Assembly: GCA_013399855.1 (NCBI GenBank)
Contig: VXAY01002924.1
Span: forward strand, 1 to 64,000
Direction: 5' to 3'
Origin: Oxyruncus cristatus
Lineage: Eukaryota; Chordata; Aves; Passeriformes; Cotingidae
DNA: 64,000 nucleotides
The notes beneath the pieces were generated by a model that saw only the letters and a list, made by a program, of their open reading frames with translations, searched no databases and was not told the origin of the DNA. Every line of letters starts with the position of its first letter. Position 1 is the first letter of the stretch. Both the position numbers and the translations under genes were made by a program. This document shows, piece by piece, positions 51,201 to 64,000 of the stretch.

Positions 51201-53500
51201 TTTTAAACTAATTTTCTTCTACAATGTGTCTGGAACATGATGTGCGTTTGCATGATTAGTGTGCTAGAGGGTCTTATGGTGTTGCAGAAAGTGTTATTTA
51301 CTTCAAATATAGGTTTGTTTCTTTTTCAGAGTGACTTAGACACTGAATGTTTCCATGTCTGACATATATGCTCTGGAGTCCATAATGTACCCAGAGTCCT
51401 CAGGCTTCCTACAGGCACCTTGGAGTGGGAGCCACAGAAGTCAGCTCTTTTAACAGGATACTGTGCTTGAACCCAACAAGCTGAGTTGTCAGTTTTCTGA
51501 ATTCAGGCTCAGGTGGCTCAATGACCCACCTTCAAGGTTCCAAAAGCAAGTTCCAGGAGCCATCTTTGCAGCTTGACTTTTGCTAATTAGGTAGCAAAAA
51601 GGCCAGTGCACCTGAGAAGCCCTGAACTTCAGCCAGGTGAGCAAAGTGTCCAGGATGACCTAAGCACTGACATTACAGTTGTAACCATGGCTGGATGCAT
51701 CAGTCTTCACTCTTTGGTAGAGAAAGAGGATACATGTTTTGGTCTCTCATCTGGAAAATCCCTGTGTAGTAAAAGATGACATTGATTTGGGTGAGAACTG
51801 TTCTCCTATTCCACTAAATAACAGAAGTGGAGGCTACTGTCAGCCTGTCAAGAGACACACACTTTCCAAGATTAGCTCCCTCCAGAACAGACTACTCTTT
51901 CTCCTGGATTTCTTCTGGTACTTTGTGTTCCTAAAACAGAGACGTTATTTTAGTTTGTAAGATGTCCGAAGAGATGTTGAGGTCCACCAAACTCTTGCTT
52001 CTGGAGCAGGAACCTGAGGTTTTATGTTGCGTGCCCTGAGATCTGACATGAAGGGGTAGGAGGTTACAAAGCTTTCTGGAGATGTGTCGCAGGACATTAG
52101 GAAGCCAAAACTAATTCAATGTTGGAACACTGTCATTTGGAATTCATCCTTGGAGTGAGCTACCTCCACACTGTACTTGGAGAGAGATAGTTGATGTCAC
52201 CCTTGTGGAGAATTGGAGAATAAGCTAATATTGAGGTCAGACAGGCATGAGCCCAGTAAAAAAATTCTCCCCAGCCTTCTCTTATTTTGCAGCAAAAAAA
52301 CTTTCTGGAATCATTTAAAAGAATAGCTTCCTCCTAATTATCCATGACACCCTATGAAGTGCACAGCCACAGCTGCACTCAGAGGTCACATTTGCACTGA
52401 AAAGAGATACACAGGGTAAATCCCCTCTTCCCTCCTCCTTCTTCCCTTGCAAAAAGCAAGCACAACACTTACATGCTGCTTATAGCCTGGTCACATTTCA
52501 CTCTGACCTGAATGCAAGTGAGATACAGTCCTTGTGTTTCAAGGGCAATTTTTTAGCTCAAAATTAAATTAAACTTGAGGGACAAGCTATACTGAATGGT
52601 TGAGAAATTCTAAGACTTATGTTAAGGATCTATCCAACGTCTGTCAGGTGTAGCATGAGCTCTTAATATGATCTTCTGCTCTGTTCATCTGAAGCACTAA
52701 ACACTGATTCAGAAATGATGGCTTTTTTGCTGCTCAATGCTGAAGTCAGAGCTATGACTCCTCACCAGTAGCACATCTCCTGAGATTTAACTGCAGTGTC
52801 TCAAGGAATACCTCTGCTGCAGTGTTGTATATCATGGCTTTAACAGTGGCTAATGGTTTTGCTATTACTTATTTTATTTTGGGATGACAATGATAGATCT
52901 TTGTTTTAAATATACATGTACTCATTCCAGTAAGCTGAAATGTAATGTCTAAACTACTTGGAAGTATCTTTTTAAACACATAGGTAAGGACAAAAGACTT
53001 CTGCATTGAAAAGCAACAAATTTTAGTGAGTGAAGTGAAACACAGCGTACAGAAAATACATGTAATCAGTGCAAACATGCTCAGCAGTAAGTGTAAGGCC
53101 AATATCTGCTTTCTGCCATTGTACTGTTAACTGATAAAAGATGGGGAGAAAGAGGCTGCTTTACAAAACACATTTTAATTAAAATCTCTGAGATGAAGAA
53201 TTGCCATCAGTATGAACAGACGCAAAATGATTGGTTACTAAATGTACAGTATAATTGACTTCAGCTAAAACTGGAGCTTTGAAGGATAATAGCTGATATC
53301 TTTTTCCTATATAAAAAATGGCTTGCAGATTATGAATAAATAAAATGGAAGGAATTGAAACTTTAAAAAAAAAAAAGTTAACAGCACAAAATGGCTTTGA
53401 GAACATTAAGTGACTTCATGAATAAAGACCAGGATTTAAGAAGACGATTTTAAGGATATGTTAAATTATAAACCAACTGACGTGTTACTATATCTAATAC
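48226..53500. other. Non-coding stretch without a recognisable gene
   Basis: Includes a 129-codon plus-strand frame at 50066-50455 that is crossed by minus-strand frames, has no domain, and is taken as chance. A 12-A run occurs near 53365-53376. From 51360 to 52280 the sequence is less AT-rich but shows no repeat signature or splice-bounded frame. Confidence 0.5.
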
Positions 53501-56500
53501 TAAAAGTTAGGGCCATGCTTCATCTAGGATTAGCTGCTGCAAAAAGACAGCCTCAGAAAATGAAGATGGTGAAAACACCTGTGGGTCTCTTTCTGTGAGC
53601 ATGCCACTGTCAGTAAACCTGATGATAGCAAGGAGAGTTATAGGGAGGTCCTGACACGTGTCCCTGCTCTCCATTCTGGCCAGGCAGAGGCCAACTCTGG
53701 TCCAAACGCTGCAGACCTGAGGCAGGGTCCTGCAGAGCACAGCCTTCACTCACCCAAGCAACTGTATTAAGTTCAAGCATTTATAATGCAGAAGCAAAGT
53801 AAGTTCCTGTCCACGTTCTGAGGTGTGTGCAGATATACTCATGGTGTCCAAATGGAGAGTAAAATCCTTTGGACGTCTGTTTTCTCTGCAGGGTGTGTTT
53901 GGTGTAAACCAGCTTCTGTTTCTTTGTATTCTAGAGCTGCTGAAATGAAAACATGAGATGGGTCCCTCAGATTGCATTTTCCTGCACATCACGATTACCC
54001 ACATGTTCTGGGATCTTTGAACTCTCAAAGAACAAGCACCTAAGGACAGCACAAGTCTGCACCATGCAAGTAACAAGCAGGTCACTTAAGAGATCAGAAT
54101 GGCATATATTCTTTAGTTGATCCTACAAGTAGCTACAAATGTCACTCCAATAAGACAAAAAGAAGGTGATAGGAGTTAGTGTAAAACTAACAGAGCCCTT
54201 TTTTTTTCTTTATTGATTGATTTTGTACTTTGTTAAATTTTTTTCTCTTCAGAAAATGAAGAAATCACTAGTATTATTTAAACTGGAGTAATACTGCTAA
54301 TGTTTTCAGTGCACATAATACTGAGATTTTGTGGTTTGACACTTAGGGCTGTACTGAAAGCCAAATCCAAATGACCTGTGTTGTATTGCCAAACCTGTCC
54401 AGTAACGCTTGTTAGGAATTTTTCAATTAAATAATTGTTAATTTAGAACTTTTCCTGGAAAAGATTCAGTCTAGAATTCCAATTAAATGAAAGAAAACAA
54501 GTGAACCAGATGTATAGAAAATACCCCAGGAGTAAGTAGTTGTGGCAGTCTTCAGGACAAAGAAAACTCTGGTTCACATCCGTCCTGTATAATCCTGAGC
54601 TCATTTTTCCATAATACTGCCATAATAATTTCTAAAAAAATTTAATAGCAATTTTTAAAGTATTTTAAACATCATCCTTGTGTAGGACAGGGAGACTATC
54701 TACTCTGCAGCCTTTGAAGCCTGACTATCTGAAAACCAATAGTATAGTCACAGAGCACACATGTAGAACTGAACACATTTCTTTTTACCGAACAAGAGTA
54801 ATCGTCAGGCTTACTGAACAAAGCTGAGTCAATTAGATCTGTGTCATAACTTCATTCCTTTCAAGAGCTGCCTTTATGCATCAGGTAAACAATAACTGTA
54901 GCTACTGATAGCCAATATTCGTTTGAATTGTGCAATTTCAGATAAAGATATATAGCAGTAACAAAGCAAATTATGGTAGCAAAACAGCAGCAAAGTGGTT
55001 AATATTTCTTTATACACTGTACCCTTAGAAGATTATATGTGGAAAAGAGAACTTATTTTATTGGTAGTTTCCAAAGGAGCCACGATATAGATACTCAACT
55101 ATCTCCAGTGTTGCACACTTAATTCAGTGTCAAATCCTTCTCCAACAAGCAGGAACTCAGTATTTACCTAAGAAGAATAGCAGATATGAAACAAAACTGT
55201 GTCTGATTATTAAATATAATGTTTACCAGCATGACCAGAATTTTTATGATTATGTGGCATCAAGAAAAGCAATATCCAGAGGAAATATTTATTTTCACAA
55301 TCTTCAGTGGTTTGAAAAAGCACATTTACCTGTGAGAAGCAGATTTTGCTATAGCAACTCATGTTTTTTTCCCCGAGTTCAGGTAATTTTTGGGGATAAA
55401 TTACTCTAAGCTGTCTGCAAATGCCACTGAAAATGATCAGGGAGTGTCTCCAGATACTTCCAATACAGCATAAAAGCACTAGAGCAACCCACACCTGTGA
55501 GTCAGGAGCACTGCTCAGAGGACTTGCTTGAGATGTAAATAATTTGGGTGAGAGATATTTGAAACCTCATCCTCTCCAGCTTCTGCTGCCAAGAGGCCAT
55601 GTTCTTAAAAATTCAAAGCCACTGTTCATTTGTCTTGACTTAGTCATATCAGGTAAAAACCGCAACACATTCCAGAAGCTAAGCAGCAGAAAAGAAATTT
55701 TAAAAACCTGTGAAGCTTTCAGTGAAATGATGCAGGATGGAGTATCTCATCACCTGGTGCTGTTGACAAATGAACCGAGGAAGCTGCCTGTATTCCCTGA
55801 GCTCAGCATGGATGTTTCCCAGAAATAGAAATTACAGAAAATACAGGGGTGGGGGGTAGCTCAATCCCCCTCCCTTCTACAGGAAAGGGTAAACTATACC
55901 TAAGCCATTCCTGTGGAGAAATATCTATCAAATCCAAACACAGTGAGTTCTCTCTTCAATGCCCATCCCTCAGACATCCTGGACAGCCTATCCTGTGCCC
56001 TGCTAAGCGCACACCCACCAGCAACTGGGGTGGGAAATTATCATCTTTTTCTGTTCCTCGGGGCAGAAAGAAGTAAAGGGCCAACCTGAAAGGCTTTTTT
56101 CCTTAGCACCAAGGGAACAAGCATGGATGGAGGGGCAGGATCAGCTCCTGCCATGTAGGCAGTCTCCCTGGTAGCAATAGCAGCAATGGCAGCAATCTCT
56201 TCGCAGCCCCCTCCTGCTTCCTTCATCCCAGTTTTTTCCCTTCCCACAGTACTAGTATGAAACTCTGACCGGTTTTGGAATTGTGTCACCTTCAAACACT
56301 GTCAGGCTCAAGGGAGTTGGCAGGATCTTGGAGGGGCTAGTCCAGCCCTCCTATATCTTCTACAGAACTACAAACACATCCCTGAGAACCTCCAGTCTCA
56401 GGACACCTCCACAAAACTGCTTCACCCTTCTTTGTCACTTGCAGCCTTCCAGTGACATCTTTCCCCACTACAACCTGCCACATTTGACCTTTAGCCCAGA

Positions 56501-57159
56501 GCCCTCATCCACCAGGGAATGTCCTGTGCCACACACACCTCTCCCAGCACCCCTTCTTCTCCCTAAACCCCAGCAGCTTCGCCTGTGCCTGATCCTTAAT
56601 TGGCAAGCTCTTTCATTCAGTGGCGTCTCCCTGTACCAGGGCTTCACTCCGACCACGGCACATTGATTTTCCTATCAGACTTGTACAAAAAGCCCATTAA
56701 CAGAGACATATGTCTGCACTTCCATAACACCTTATCTAACAGAAACAATCTTTCCTCTCAATAAATTGCACATGGCACAGCCATTAATAGTGAAGGCTTT
56801 GTAGAACCACTATTTGTTTTCAGAATGCGTTAACACTTGCTTCTACACTTTCAGTGTTTGCCCCTCTGACCACTTTCACTTGTGTTTGAGCTTTGGCTGA
56901 GAGCAGGAAACAGTTCAAATAATTATTCATCTATTTGGACAATAATGGTTAGCCTCTCTATAGTTACAACTGAAATCAGCCTGTTTTATTTTACACTTCT
57001 AAAATTTCGTTTCCACAAAATTAATTTGACACAGAATTTTAATACAACATTACCTCCAGATTCATAGAGAAATAATTAAGCTGTCTTTAAGCTAAATTTA
57101 AATAGCACAAAGGAAAAGGCAGTAAAAACTGATTTGCAGTTTACATTTTCAAGTAACAT
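53501..57159. other. Non-coding stretch without a recognisable gene
   Basis: GC-richer patches at 53560-54080 and 55850-56660 produce open frames of 80 to 127 codons on both strands, none with a recognised motif. The part near 56310-56410 has a faint likeness to an antisense CR1 3' end, too weak to annotate. Confidence 0.5.
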
Positions 57160-57310
57160 TCCTTTGTCTACCTCAAGCTTCTTAAAAATTCATGCTTAAG
57201 GTATACTTGGTGGTAGTTTTATAATTAAAAAGCTATTAAGCTTTCGTAGGAAAAAAATGAAAACATGTTTTTCCTAATTAGCTAATCATAAATTTTTCAA
57301 GGAACTAGTC
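57160..57310. promoter_or_regulatory. TAAT-rich segment, possible homeodomain-binding cluster
   Basis: Contains ataattaaaaagctattaag and cctaattagctaatcat (57273-57289), with several TAAT/ATTA cores including TAATTAG. Such clusters are typical of conserved vertebrate enhancers, but AT-rich DNA also produces them by chance, so this is only a candidate. Confidence 0.15.
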
Positions 57311-60300
57311 TTCTTCTAGAAAATGATGATTTGAAGAGGCAAAACCATCAACAGTAGTGTGCTGATTATAATATATTTTTCTCACAAAAAGCAGTACATC
57401 TCCCCAGTTAATTAAGTCTGTCCTTTGGTAGCAAGTGCGCTTCACTGCCTGGATAACTCAGATCCCACCTCCCACCACTGCCTTTATAGATGCTGCACAG
57501 TAAGATGCCAGGAAATTGAGCAGTTAAAAGTGCTCATCACCTCATCAGTTCTGTTCTGAAAAGTTGAGAGAAACTTCTGAATCATCATTTCTCAATGAAT
57601 TTTCTGAATCCAGGGGGAAATACTTATGTTTATAGGGGAATATTTAGCAATTTGGATGAATTCTTCTGAAACAGATCTCTGAATTTCCCAGTTAAAGTAA
57701 CATAATTGTAGGTTAGACTTGTAATTCAGTTTTCCAAGTACTGTATAGATCCTGTGAATATTAGCTCTCTATTACAGACATGTAAAGGCCAAACTGAGGA
57801 CACATTCATAATAGTAATTGCTCTTCACTACAAAGGAGGTACTCATATCTTGTCCCATGATTATACTGTTGTTTTACAGAAAATAAAGATTCACAAGCAG
57901 ACTGGTAAAGTAGCTTATTATTTAGAAGCAAAGTCATCATTGGGTGTATTTTATTCCATACACTCAAGCCACTCCTGCTCACAGAACCCATCTTAAAGAT
58001 ACAAAAACACTTTCCTCCAAACATGTTATAATTCAACATGAAATGCATACGTTCCAGGTGGCTTTTAGGCACTAATGAAAAAAAAAGGCCTTTCAAAGAG
58101 AACACTACTAACCCATTCAGTCACATGCCCTCATACACGCATGCACCAACAGCAACCGAATTTCCTGTCACTAAGAATTTCTACCTGCCTTTGCAAGTTG
58201 TTATGAGAACTCTTACTTACTTTCATATCTGATATCAATCTGGCAAAACATTTCTCCAAGTTTTTTAGGCTCAAAGCAAAATCCTTACTGCAACCCCCAA
58301 GAGCTCTGAAAGCACAGTCTACATAGCGCATTATCCAAACTGACTTAAGGATCTTGCTAGTAATGGTTTGATTGATTCTTGAATACCTAAAGTACAACAG
58401 TAGGTATCTTTCTCCCTTATCTGTAAAACTAAAGTTAAATGTGACAATCAGGGAGAGAAAAGGGAAAAAGACAAAAAATTAGTGAATCTTCCAGTGGGGA
58501 ATGTTTCTACTGCTAAGTAGAGTGAGAAATCAGCAACTGGGAAGTGAAGATGGGAGACCTTATAAGATCATCTTCTTCTAAACCCCACAATGAAGAGAGA
58601 ACTTTTTCTAACACTCCCTGTCCCCAGAATAGTTATTTTACTTCTCAGGGGTTACAGTCTAAGTCGATCTTAATTCTGTCCCCACATTCTTGAAATAAAA
58701 AACTAAGAGAGAGGCCCCATTTCCTTTGCTTAGCAGAACTCAGAAAGCAGCTGTTTCCAAAAAAGAAAGTGTTTCATTGAAGAGGTCCATTATTCCTCCA
58801 TCTCAGTTCTGTGTTTTTCATTGCCTCTCAGTCACCATGCCTGGAGAGAGTGAAAATGACCCTGGTACTGAAAAACTAAAACCTAAAAAAATGCATTCGC
58901 CACTTTTAAAACCACTATTCATTTAGTGTCAGACTCTGAGGATATTCTTGGGTACCTGATCTGCAGGTAAAACTGCCCTTTGCATTACACAACATTTCTC
59001 CACCACCACGCTTTTGGACTCAGAGGGCCAGAGATGGATGGGAGTTGGAGTCTTGGATTTTTACATCAGGGCAGTATAGAAGGAAGCACAAGAGAATAAT
59101 GGCATAGCAGAGGAAAGCAAGAGAGAAGGGAGTCTTTGCAGCACCCTCTGCACTTTAGGTATCTGTTGCCTTAAGACTACATTGCCTAGAGCTCCCAGTG
59201 AAATCAAGAGGGTGTGAGGGGCACCCCTTAATAGGGATAACCCACATCTGAGCTACCCCTTTTGAGATGCTGCATGTGTCTTCCTCAACAACTCGTGCTG
59301 TGCCTGTGCTTTCAGTGTGGTTCAGAGTAACATGAAGCAAATCCTCTGGATTTACTCATCCTGTGGGGTTTGGTTTTCAGAGCGGTTTTAGTGTACGTGA
59401 GATGGGTTCACTCTGGAAACTCAGTCCAACAGCATTCCAGAAAGATTTTCATTGGAGTACCACTGTAACTCCCACTTTGCCTACATTTAACATTCCTGAG
59501 CAGCATTCTCTGTTCCTCCTTGCAAGGGCCACAGGATCACCTCCTGTCACTGAGGTCTTTTCTGATGCAGGAAGGACACATTCTGTGGGAATGGCAGTTT
59601 TTTGCTTTGAAGGTGGGGTCATCCTCTGCCTGCTATACTATATAGGAGAGTAGGAGTCATTTCGGCAGGTGAAAGAGGTTTGCAGACAGATCACAGGCTG
59701 CAGGGTGCTGGTGGCCCATCATGAGGCTGGAGGAGAGCAGAGTTTTTCAGAGTTTCAGCATGGGGTAGATGGATGATTTCTCCCATTAAAAGAGGTGTGC
59801 AATGGATGGGACTCAGAAGAGGGCACAAAGTAGGTCTTTTGCTCCGGAGACTCATTTCCTTCTTCCAGAGACTGAACAGCTTTGCGCTCCGTCTCTCTCT
59901 TCCTTGCCAGGTTTCTCGTTGCCAGTCTCTTCTTCCAATACCTCCATGCAGAACTCCAACAAAGTGCTTTTCTGTGTCCCACACACGGGCTTGTTTTAGC
60001 AGCCCTTGGCAGTAGTATTCATTGAAAAGATTCATTTTCCTGAGGCCTGGGAAGGGCAGTCCAGGACAGAGAATAAAAGTGAGGGCTTGCAAATGGAAGG
60101 AGTTGGTAATGAGGGCTTACTGAGGTGGCTCATCTAAAAGAGATGAAAGATACTTGGGAATATAGTTTAGCCCTCTCACATCTGTAAGTGAGAAAGCGTG
60201 GGGATGAGCATTCAAAAGTTGCAATGAGATGCCTTCATGGCCAAGTGAAAATGTGAGGCATGAAGACAGGTTGAGAAAATTCTGCAACTATGACATGGAA

Positions 60301-62561
60301 AATAGCCACTGCCTAAGGAAAACTTACTACAGATTGTATAAGATTATGTCAGGTTCTGTCATTTTCCTTAGGAAGTCTTTTACTCTGTGAAAGATGTGAG
60401 GTTACAGGAAAATCAGGTTGGATGAGTAAGTTCAAGGTTGTGAAAAGATGTCTTCTGTAATGAAGCTGCAAAAAGAGAGTTTTTGTAGATATGAGGAGGC
60501 AGAAACCAAGAGGACCTGGAGATTCCTTTCCTTGAAGAATATTAAGAGAAGAAAAACCATTCTGCGGCAAAATATTTGGCAGTCCTATGTCAGTATTGTT
60601 AATATTTCAGATTAGATAAATAATTTATTATGTAAATAGCTATTTAAATGACAAGTCATTATGATTTATTATGAACACTGTATGTGTAACCATAGATGCA
60701 CTGCCAGTTTGACTCTGATAGAATAGTCAAGACAGGAATTAATAAACGGTGATGAGAGATATTGTTGACAGACATGTCTTCCATTTTGGAGTCTGGCTTT
60801 AGCCAATTTGGCCTTAAATGAAAGAGAAATCATTTTCAATCCACAAATCCATTCTGTTTTGTTAGCAGATTGTCTACTTTTGTTTGCAGATCCACATGAG
60901 TTCCTGATGACAGCTGACTCACACACACTGTAAACCAAGAAATATCAAGTAAAATGTTGTTTGGCAGCAAAGTAACTAAAACATATAACCATCTAAATAT
61001 TGACACGACTTCTGTCATATGAGCAGCAGCGTATTTTTTATGTGTCTATTTCTTTTAATGAGGAATCTAAAATGCCTCAGATCATGTTAGTGAGCAATAT
61101 TTTGTCTTCCATGGAGATGTATGCCTTCAATACTCTAGATTTCAAAGGCAGTATGGAAGTAATACAGCTGCTTTTTGCCAAAGTTGTTAAAAGTATAGTA
61201 GAGCCAAGGAGTCCCTGGCTGTGTACTCCACAGTGATACTATTGCGCTTCTGCAAGCTCAGAGGTTAAGCAGTGCTGCTGCGGGCAGAAGCAGGAGCACA
61301 AGGTAGACACTGTGGCCTTTGCTGAAGGCTAAAGAGAGGTGGAGGTACCCTGGCAGTGGGGAGTCCTGACAGTGGTAAAGGAGATGCCAGCTCATTACAT
61401 AGAGGTGTGAACTCTCTGATTTTTATCAGGTGCTGTACCAGGTTACTAGAGCCATCACAAAGCTGCTCTGGCTTTCCTTTGCTTTGCTTGCCCTTTCCTT
61501 CTGCTGAGGACACTGTGATGTGTTTTCCAGAAGCACAGAACCAGTACTCAACTCATTTTTCGAAGCCTGATCGTGTGATGAGCACAGCAGCGTTCAAGTT
61601 ATAGAGGGAACTGAAGGGAGCCTGCAGCTGCTTTGACCAGCCACCAAAACACTGAGGTTCTCTAACAAACGATTCAGCATTGCTTCAGAGAGGGAAATAT
61701 GTGCAGAAAGAATAAAGTATCACAAACCTAGTGCCTCCTAGTTCAGTAGTGTCTGCTATTTAATTGCAGCTCATGTATGTAAAGACGTGTTTCCACTGAG
61801 GACAATAAAGATGAGAACAATCAGTTTTCTCATCCCTATTAGGAATGAAAGATACATTATGCCTCATACTACTTTTAAAAGAAGAAATGTCCTTAAATAT
61901 CTCATAGTAGCATTATGCTATTACAGATTGTAGTTATTCTTAAACATTGCTATTTTCATAGCATTATTACACAGAAATTATAAAGGGAACATTATACAGA
62001 GAGAAAAGCTTGATAGTTGGTTAAACACGAAGGTTTCCTGCTCTATTTTCAGTTCATGAGCAGGGAAAATGGACATGCAGATGTGAACTGAGGAGCCAAG
62101 CCACTTACTATGCCTAGCAAATTATTTCTCACTGTGAACTGTTATAGGAAAATTATTTTAACTAAGATGATTTTTGATGGGAGTTCGATTCAGTGACATG
62201 GAAAATTAGTTAATTTATTTTAGATTTACCAGATCATTGATTTTGGTTTTATACTGTTTTTTTCTGACATTTCAAAGAAATTGAAATTTCCTTGAGATTT
62301 AATGTAAAGACTTTTAATGAAACTTAATAAAATAAAACAAAAATAATCTTTGTGAATTTTCAAAAAGTTGACTTTTCCTTGGTTTTTACTTGATGAAAGT
62401 TGAAATTTTTCCAGCCAAACAACGAATCAATCAATCAAATAAAGAAACCAATTACCTTCACATGCTTAACTTGGAAGAGCATCAAGAAAGCCATTTTGTA
62501 TGTGTGTCAGTGGTATAGTAAAGGATAAATGTTAATGAGGTAGTAAAGTTCACTCTTTTCT
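57311..62561. other. Non-coding stretch without a recognisable gene
   Basis: Holds a 133-codon minus-strand frame at 59691-60092 opposed by plus-strand frames of 65 and 80 codons, which indicates a GC-rich patch and not a gene. GC-richer patches lie at 59000-60100 and 61250-61620. No repeat family was recognised. Confidence 0.5.
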
Positions 62562-62581
62562 CACGTGCTTCACACGTGCTT
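62562..62581. repeat. Paired CACGTGCTT motif, 11 bp apart
   Basis: cacgtgctt occurs at 62562-62570 and 62573-62581. Both copies contain the palindromic E-box CACGTG, spaced by one helical turn, which places them on the same face of the DNA. It may be a small tandem duplication or a bHLH factor site. Confidence 0.5.
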
Positions 62582-64000
62582 GTTGACTTGTTTTTTTCTG
62601 TTGCTCCACTGACATATTACAGAAATTATGTGGTATCATACTCCATTAAAACTGTACATCAATTGGACATCCCACAAATCTTTTTCTAAATTTGCTTTTT
62701 TTTCCTGTAAAATATTATATGTGAATGTGTGTAACCACAACTGACAAAATGATGTCACATTAAGCTAGTCTTGAGTTTAAGTCCTTCAACTCCGTATTAT
62801 GATAATTGTCCCAAAAGATAGAGACTTTGAAGAGCTACTAATAAGATGTTTTGCTGTTCTGAGATAAAACTACTGTTCTTTCATTTCCTAAGAGAGCTCA
62901 GTAGCAACTTTTCTGACTAAATGGATCTTAGTAATTAGAACTTTAGTGATGATAGGTCAAATGGCTCTTCTGGGAGTGGAAGTCAAATAGTAAAAATAAC
63001 TTACAGAAAAAAATTGTATTCAATCATTTCCCTAACTGCTGCAAATTTTAGACCCTGTATTTTTAATGTAAAAAAATATTTTTAAGTACACATTTGACTT
63101 TGGAAACACTGAAAAATGTGTGCTATTTGTGCTCTGATAATTTTTTTTGTTCTTAAACTGTGTAAGGGTTTTATATAGAAGGATTTTGTTTAAGTTTAAA
63201 AATCTCAGGCAGTCCTGAAATATCTGATGGGGATATTGAGCTTTTCTGGTTGTCATTAATGCTGACCCACACACATCTCCTCACATTTAGGAGCTCTGTT
63301 TTACTCTATGCTGTGCTTCTGGCCTCATACAAGAAGCACAGTACAAGTAAATGTCCTTGAGGAAGAACACCAGCATTTCTCAAAGAGTTCCTATTTTTCA
63401 TCCTACTCCATGTTTATGCTTGAAGACACTAAATCACAGCATCCCTTTGTAAGTCATCAGTGTTTTGCCTTGACTGTGAGCAAGCAGACCACCAGCAGCT
63501 CTACGGTGCAAAGCTTCCAGAACTTTGCTCTTCAGTCTCTGTCATCCTTGGGCATCACAGAGCCTGGGTAAGCTAGGAACAGAAACAGAAGCAAGAATAG
63601 GTTAGAAATAATAATTCCCAATACATGGTCAAGTTTTCCAGAGTTAGGCTAATCTGTAAATGCTACTTTTTCGGAGGCTGTATTTATATGAAGGAATAGG
63701 TCTTAGTCATTGTTCCTGATATAATTGTTTCTTGCCTAGCTGCAAAGGAAAATAAACTTTGCTGCAGCTGTTTTTCTGTTTCTGTGAAAATTATAGCACG
63801 TTCACCTTCATATGGTTTATGAAGTATGATAAGACGTGCATATAAAAACACTGTTTTCTCTCGCCTCTAATGTCAATATGCTGTGTAAGGGAGGAAGCTG
63901 GGAGGAAATTGAAGTTTTCCTCTGAAAGATCATAAATCTAGATCTGTTATTCATTAATGAACTCCATGTAGCTCTTAATTGCCAGTAGATTTGCTGTGTA
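62582..64000. other. Non-coding stretch with one exon-like segment
   Basis: AT-rich to about 63230. The segment 63291-63567 has an acceptor-like sequence before it, an open plus-strand frame through it and a donor-like sequence after it (see findings). The last 430 bases show no feature. Confidence 0.45.

Noticed and set aside
56283..56666. 127-codon plus-strand frame rich in Pro, Ser, Thr and Leu
   Set aside because: Composition follows a C-rich patch, and an antisense frame overlaps it. A faint likeness of 56310-56410 to antisense CR1 was too weak to use.
58395..58460. String resembling the MIR segment 'CTCATCTGTAAAATGGGG'
   Set aside because: Only about 20 bases resemble it and no other MIR landmarks flank it.
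59691..60092. 133-codon minus-strand frame
   Set aside because: Opposed by overlapping frames on the other strand in a GC-rich patch, with no motif and no repeat or gene match recognised.
62175..62200. gagttcgattcagtg, resembling a tRNA T-loop (GGTTCGATTC)
   Set aside because: No acceptor stem, anticodon arm or A box can be arranged around it.

Overview
The window looks like nuclear DNA of a bird. It is AT-rich and CpG-poor by eye (composition was not counted). It carries CR1 LINE 3' ends and long terminal repeats (LTRs) of avian endogenous-retrovirus type, together with short tandem duplications, poly-A tracts and microsatellites. There is no bacterial, phage or plasmid architecture: no ribosome binding sites, operons, tRNA or rRNA genes, or CRISPR arrays. 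Family names below come from remembered avian repeat consensus sequences and were not checked by a database search.

I find no protein-coding gene or exon that I can defend. The longest open frame is about 149 codons (12259-12708, minus strand). That length is expected by chance in 64 kb of two-stranded sequence, and neither its composition nor its context supports a gene. The window is best read as intergenic sequence or the inside of a very large intron.

Layout. 82-1156: an almost complete solo LTR on the minus strand. 5126-5200: a CR1 3' tail. About 8050-8594: a probable LTR on the plus strand, followed at 8596-8613 by a lysine-type primer-binding-site-like sequence. About 15985-16409: the 3' two thirds of an LTR from a common avian family, plus strand. 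18300-18905: a 0.6 kb CR1 3' end. About 21497-22287: an LTR apparently of the same family as 15985-16409, minus strand, well conserved only in its first 160 bp. 28663-28981: a CpG-bearing LTR-like block, minus strand. 33642-33688: an AATAAA signal and a 15-nt poly-A tract, possibly the end of a retrocopy. 48040-48225: a decayed MIR/CORE-SINE-like repeat, minus strand. The remaining stretches are non-repetitive sequence with local simple repeats and a few exon-like or enhancer-like patches that need comparative data.

No new biological system is evident. The points most worth following up are the LTR/primer-binding-site junction near 8.6 kb, the mosaic LTR at 21.5-22.3 kb, the LTR-like block at 28.7-29.0 kb, the possible retrocopy end at 33.6 kb and the exon-like segment at 63.3-63.6 kb.
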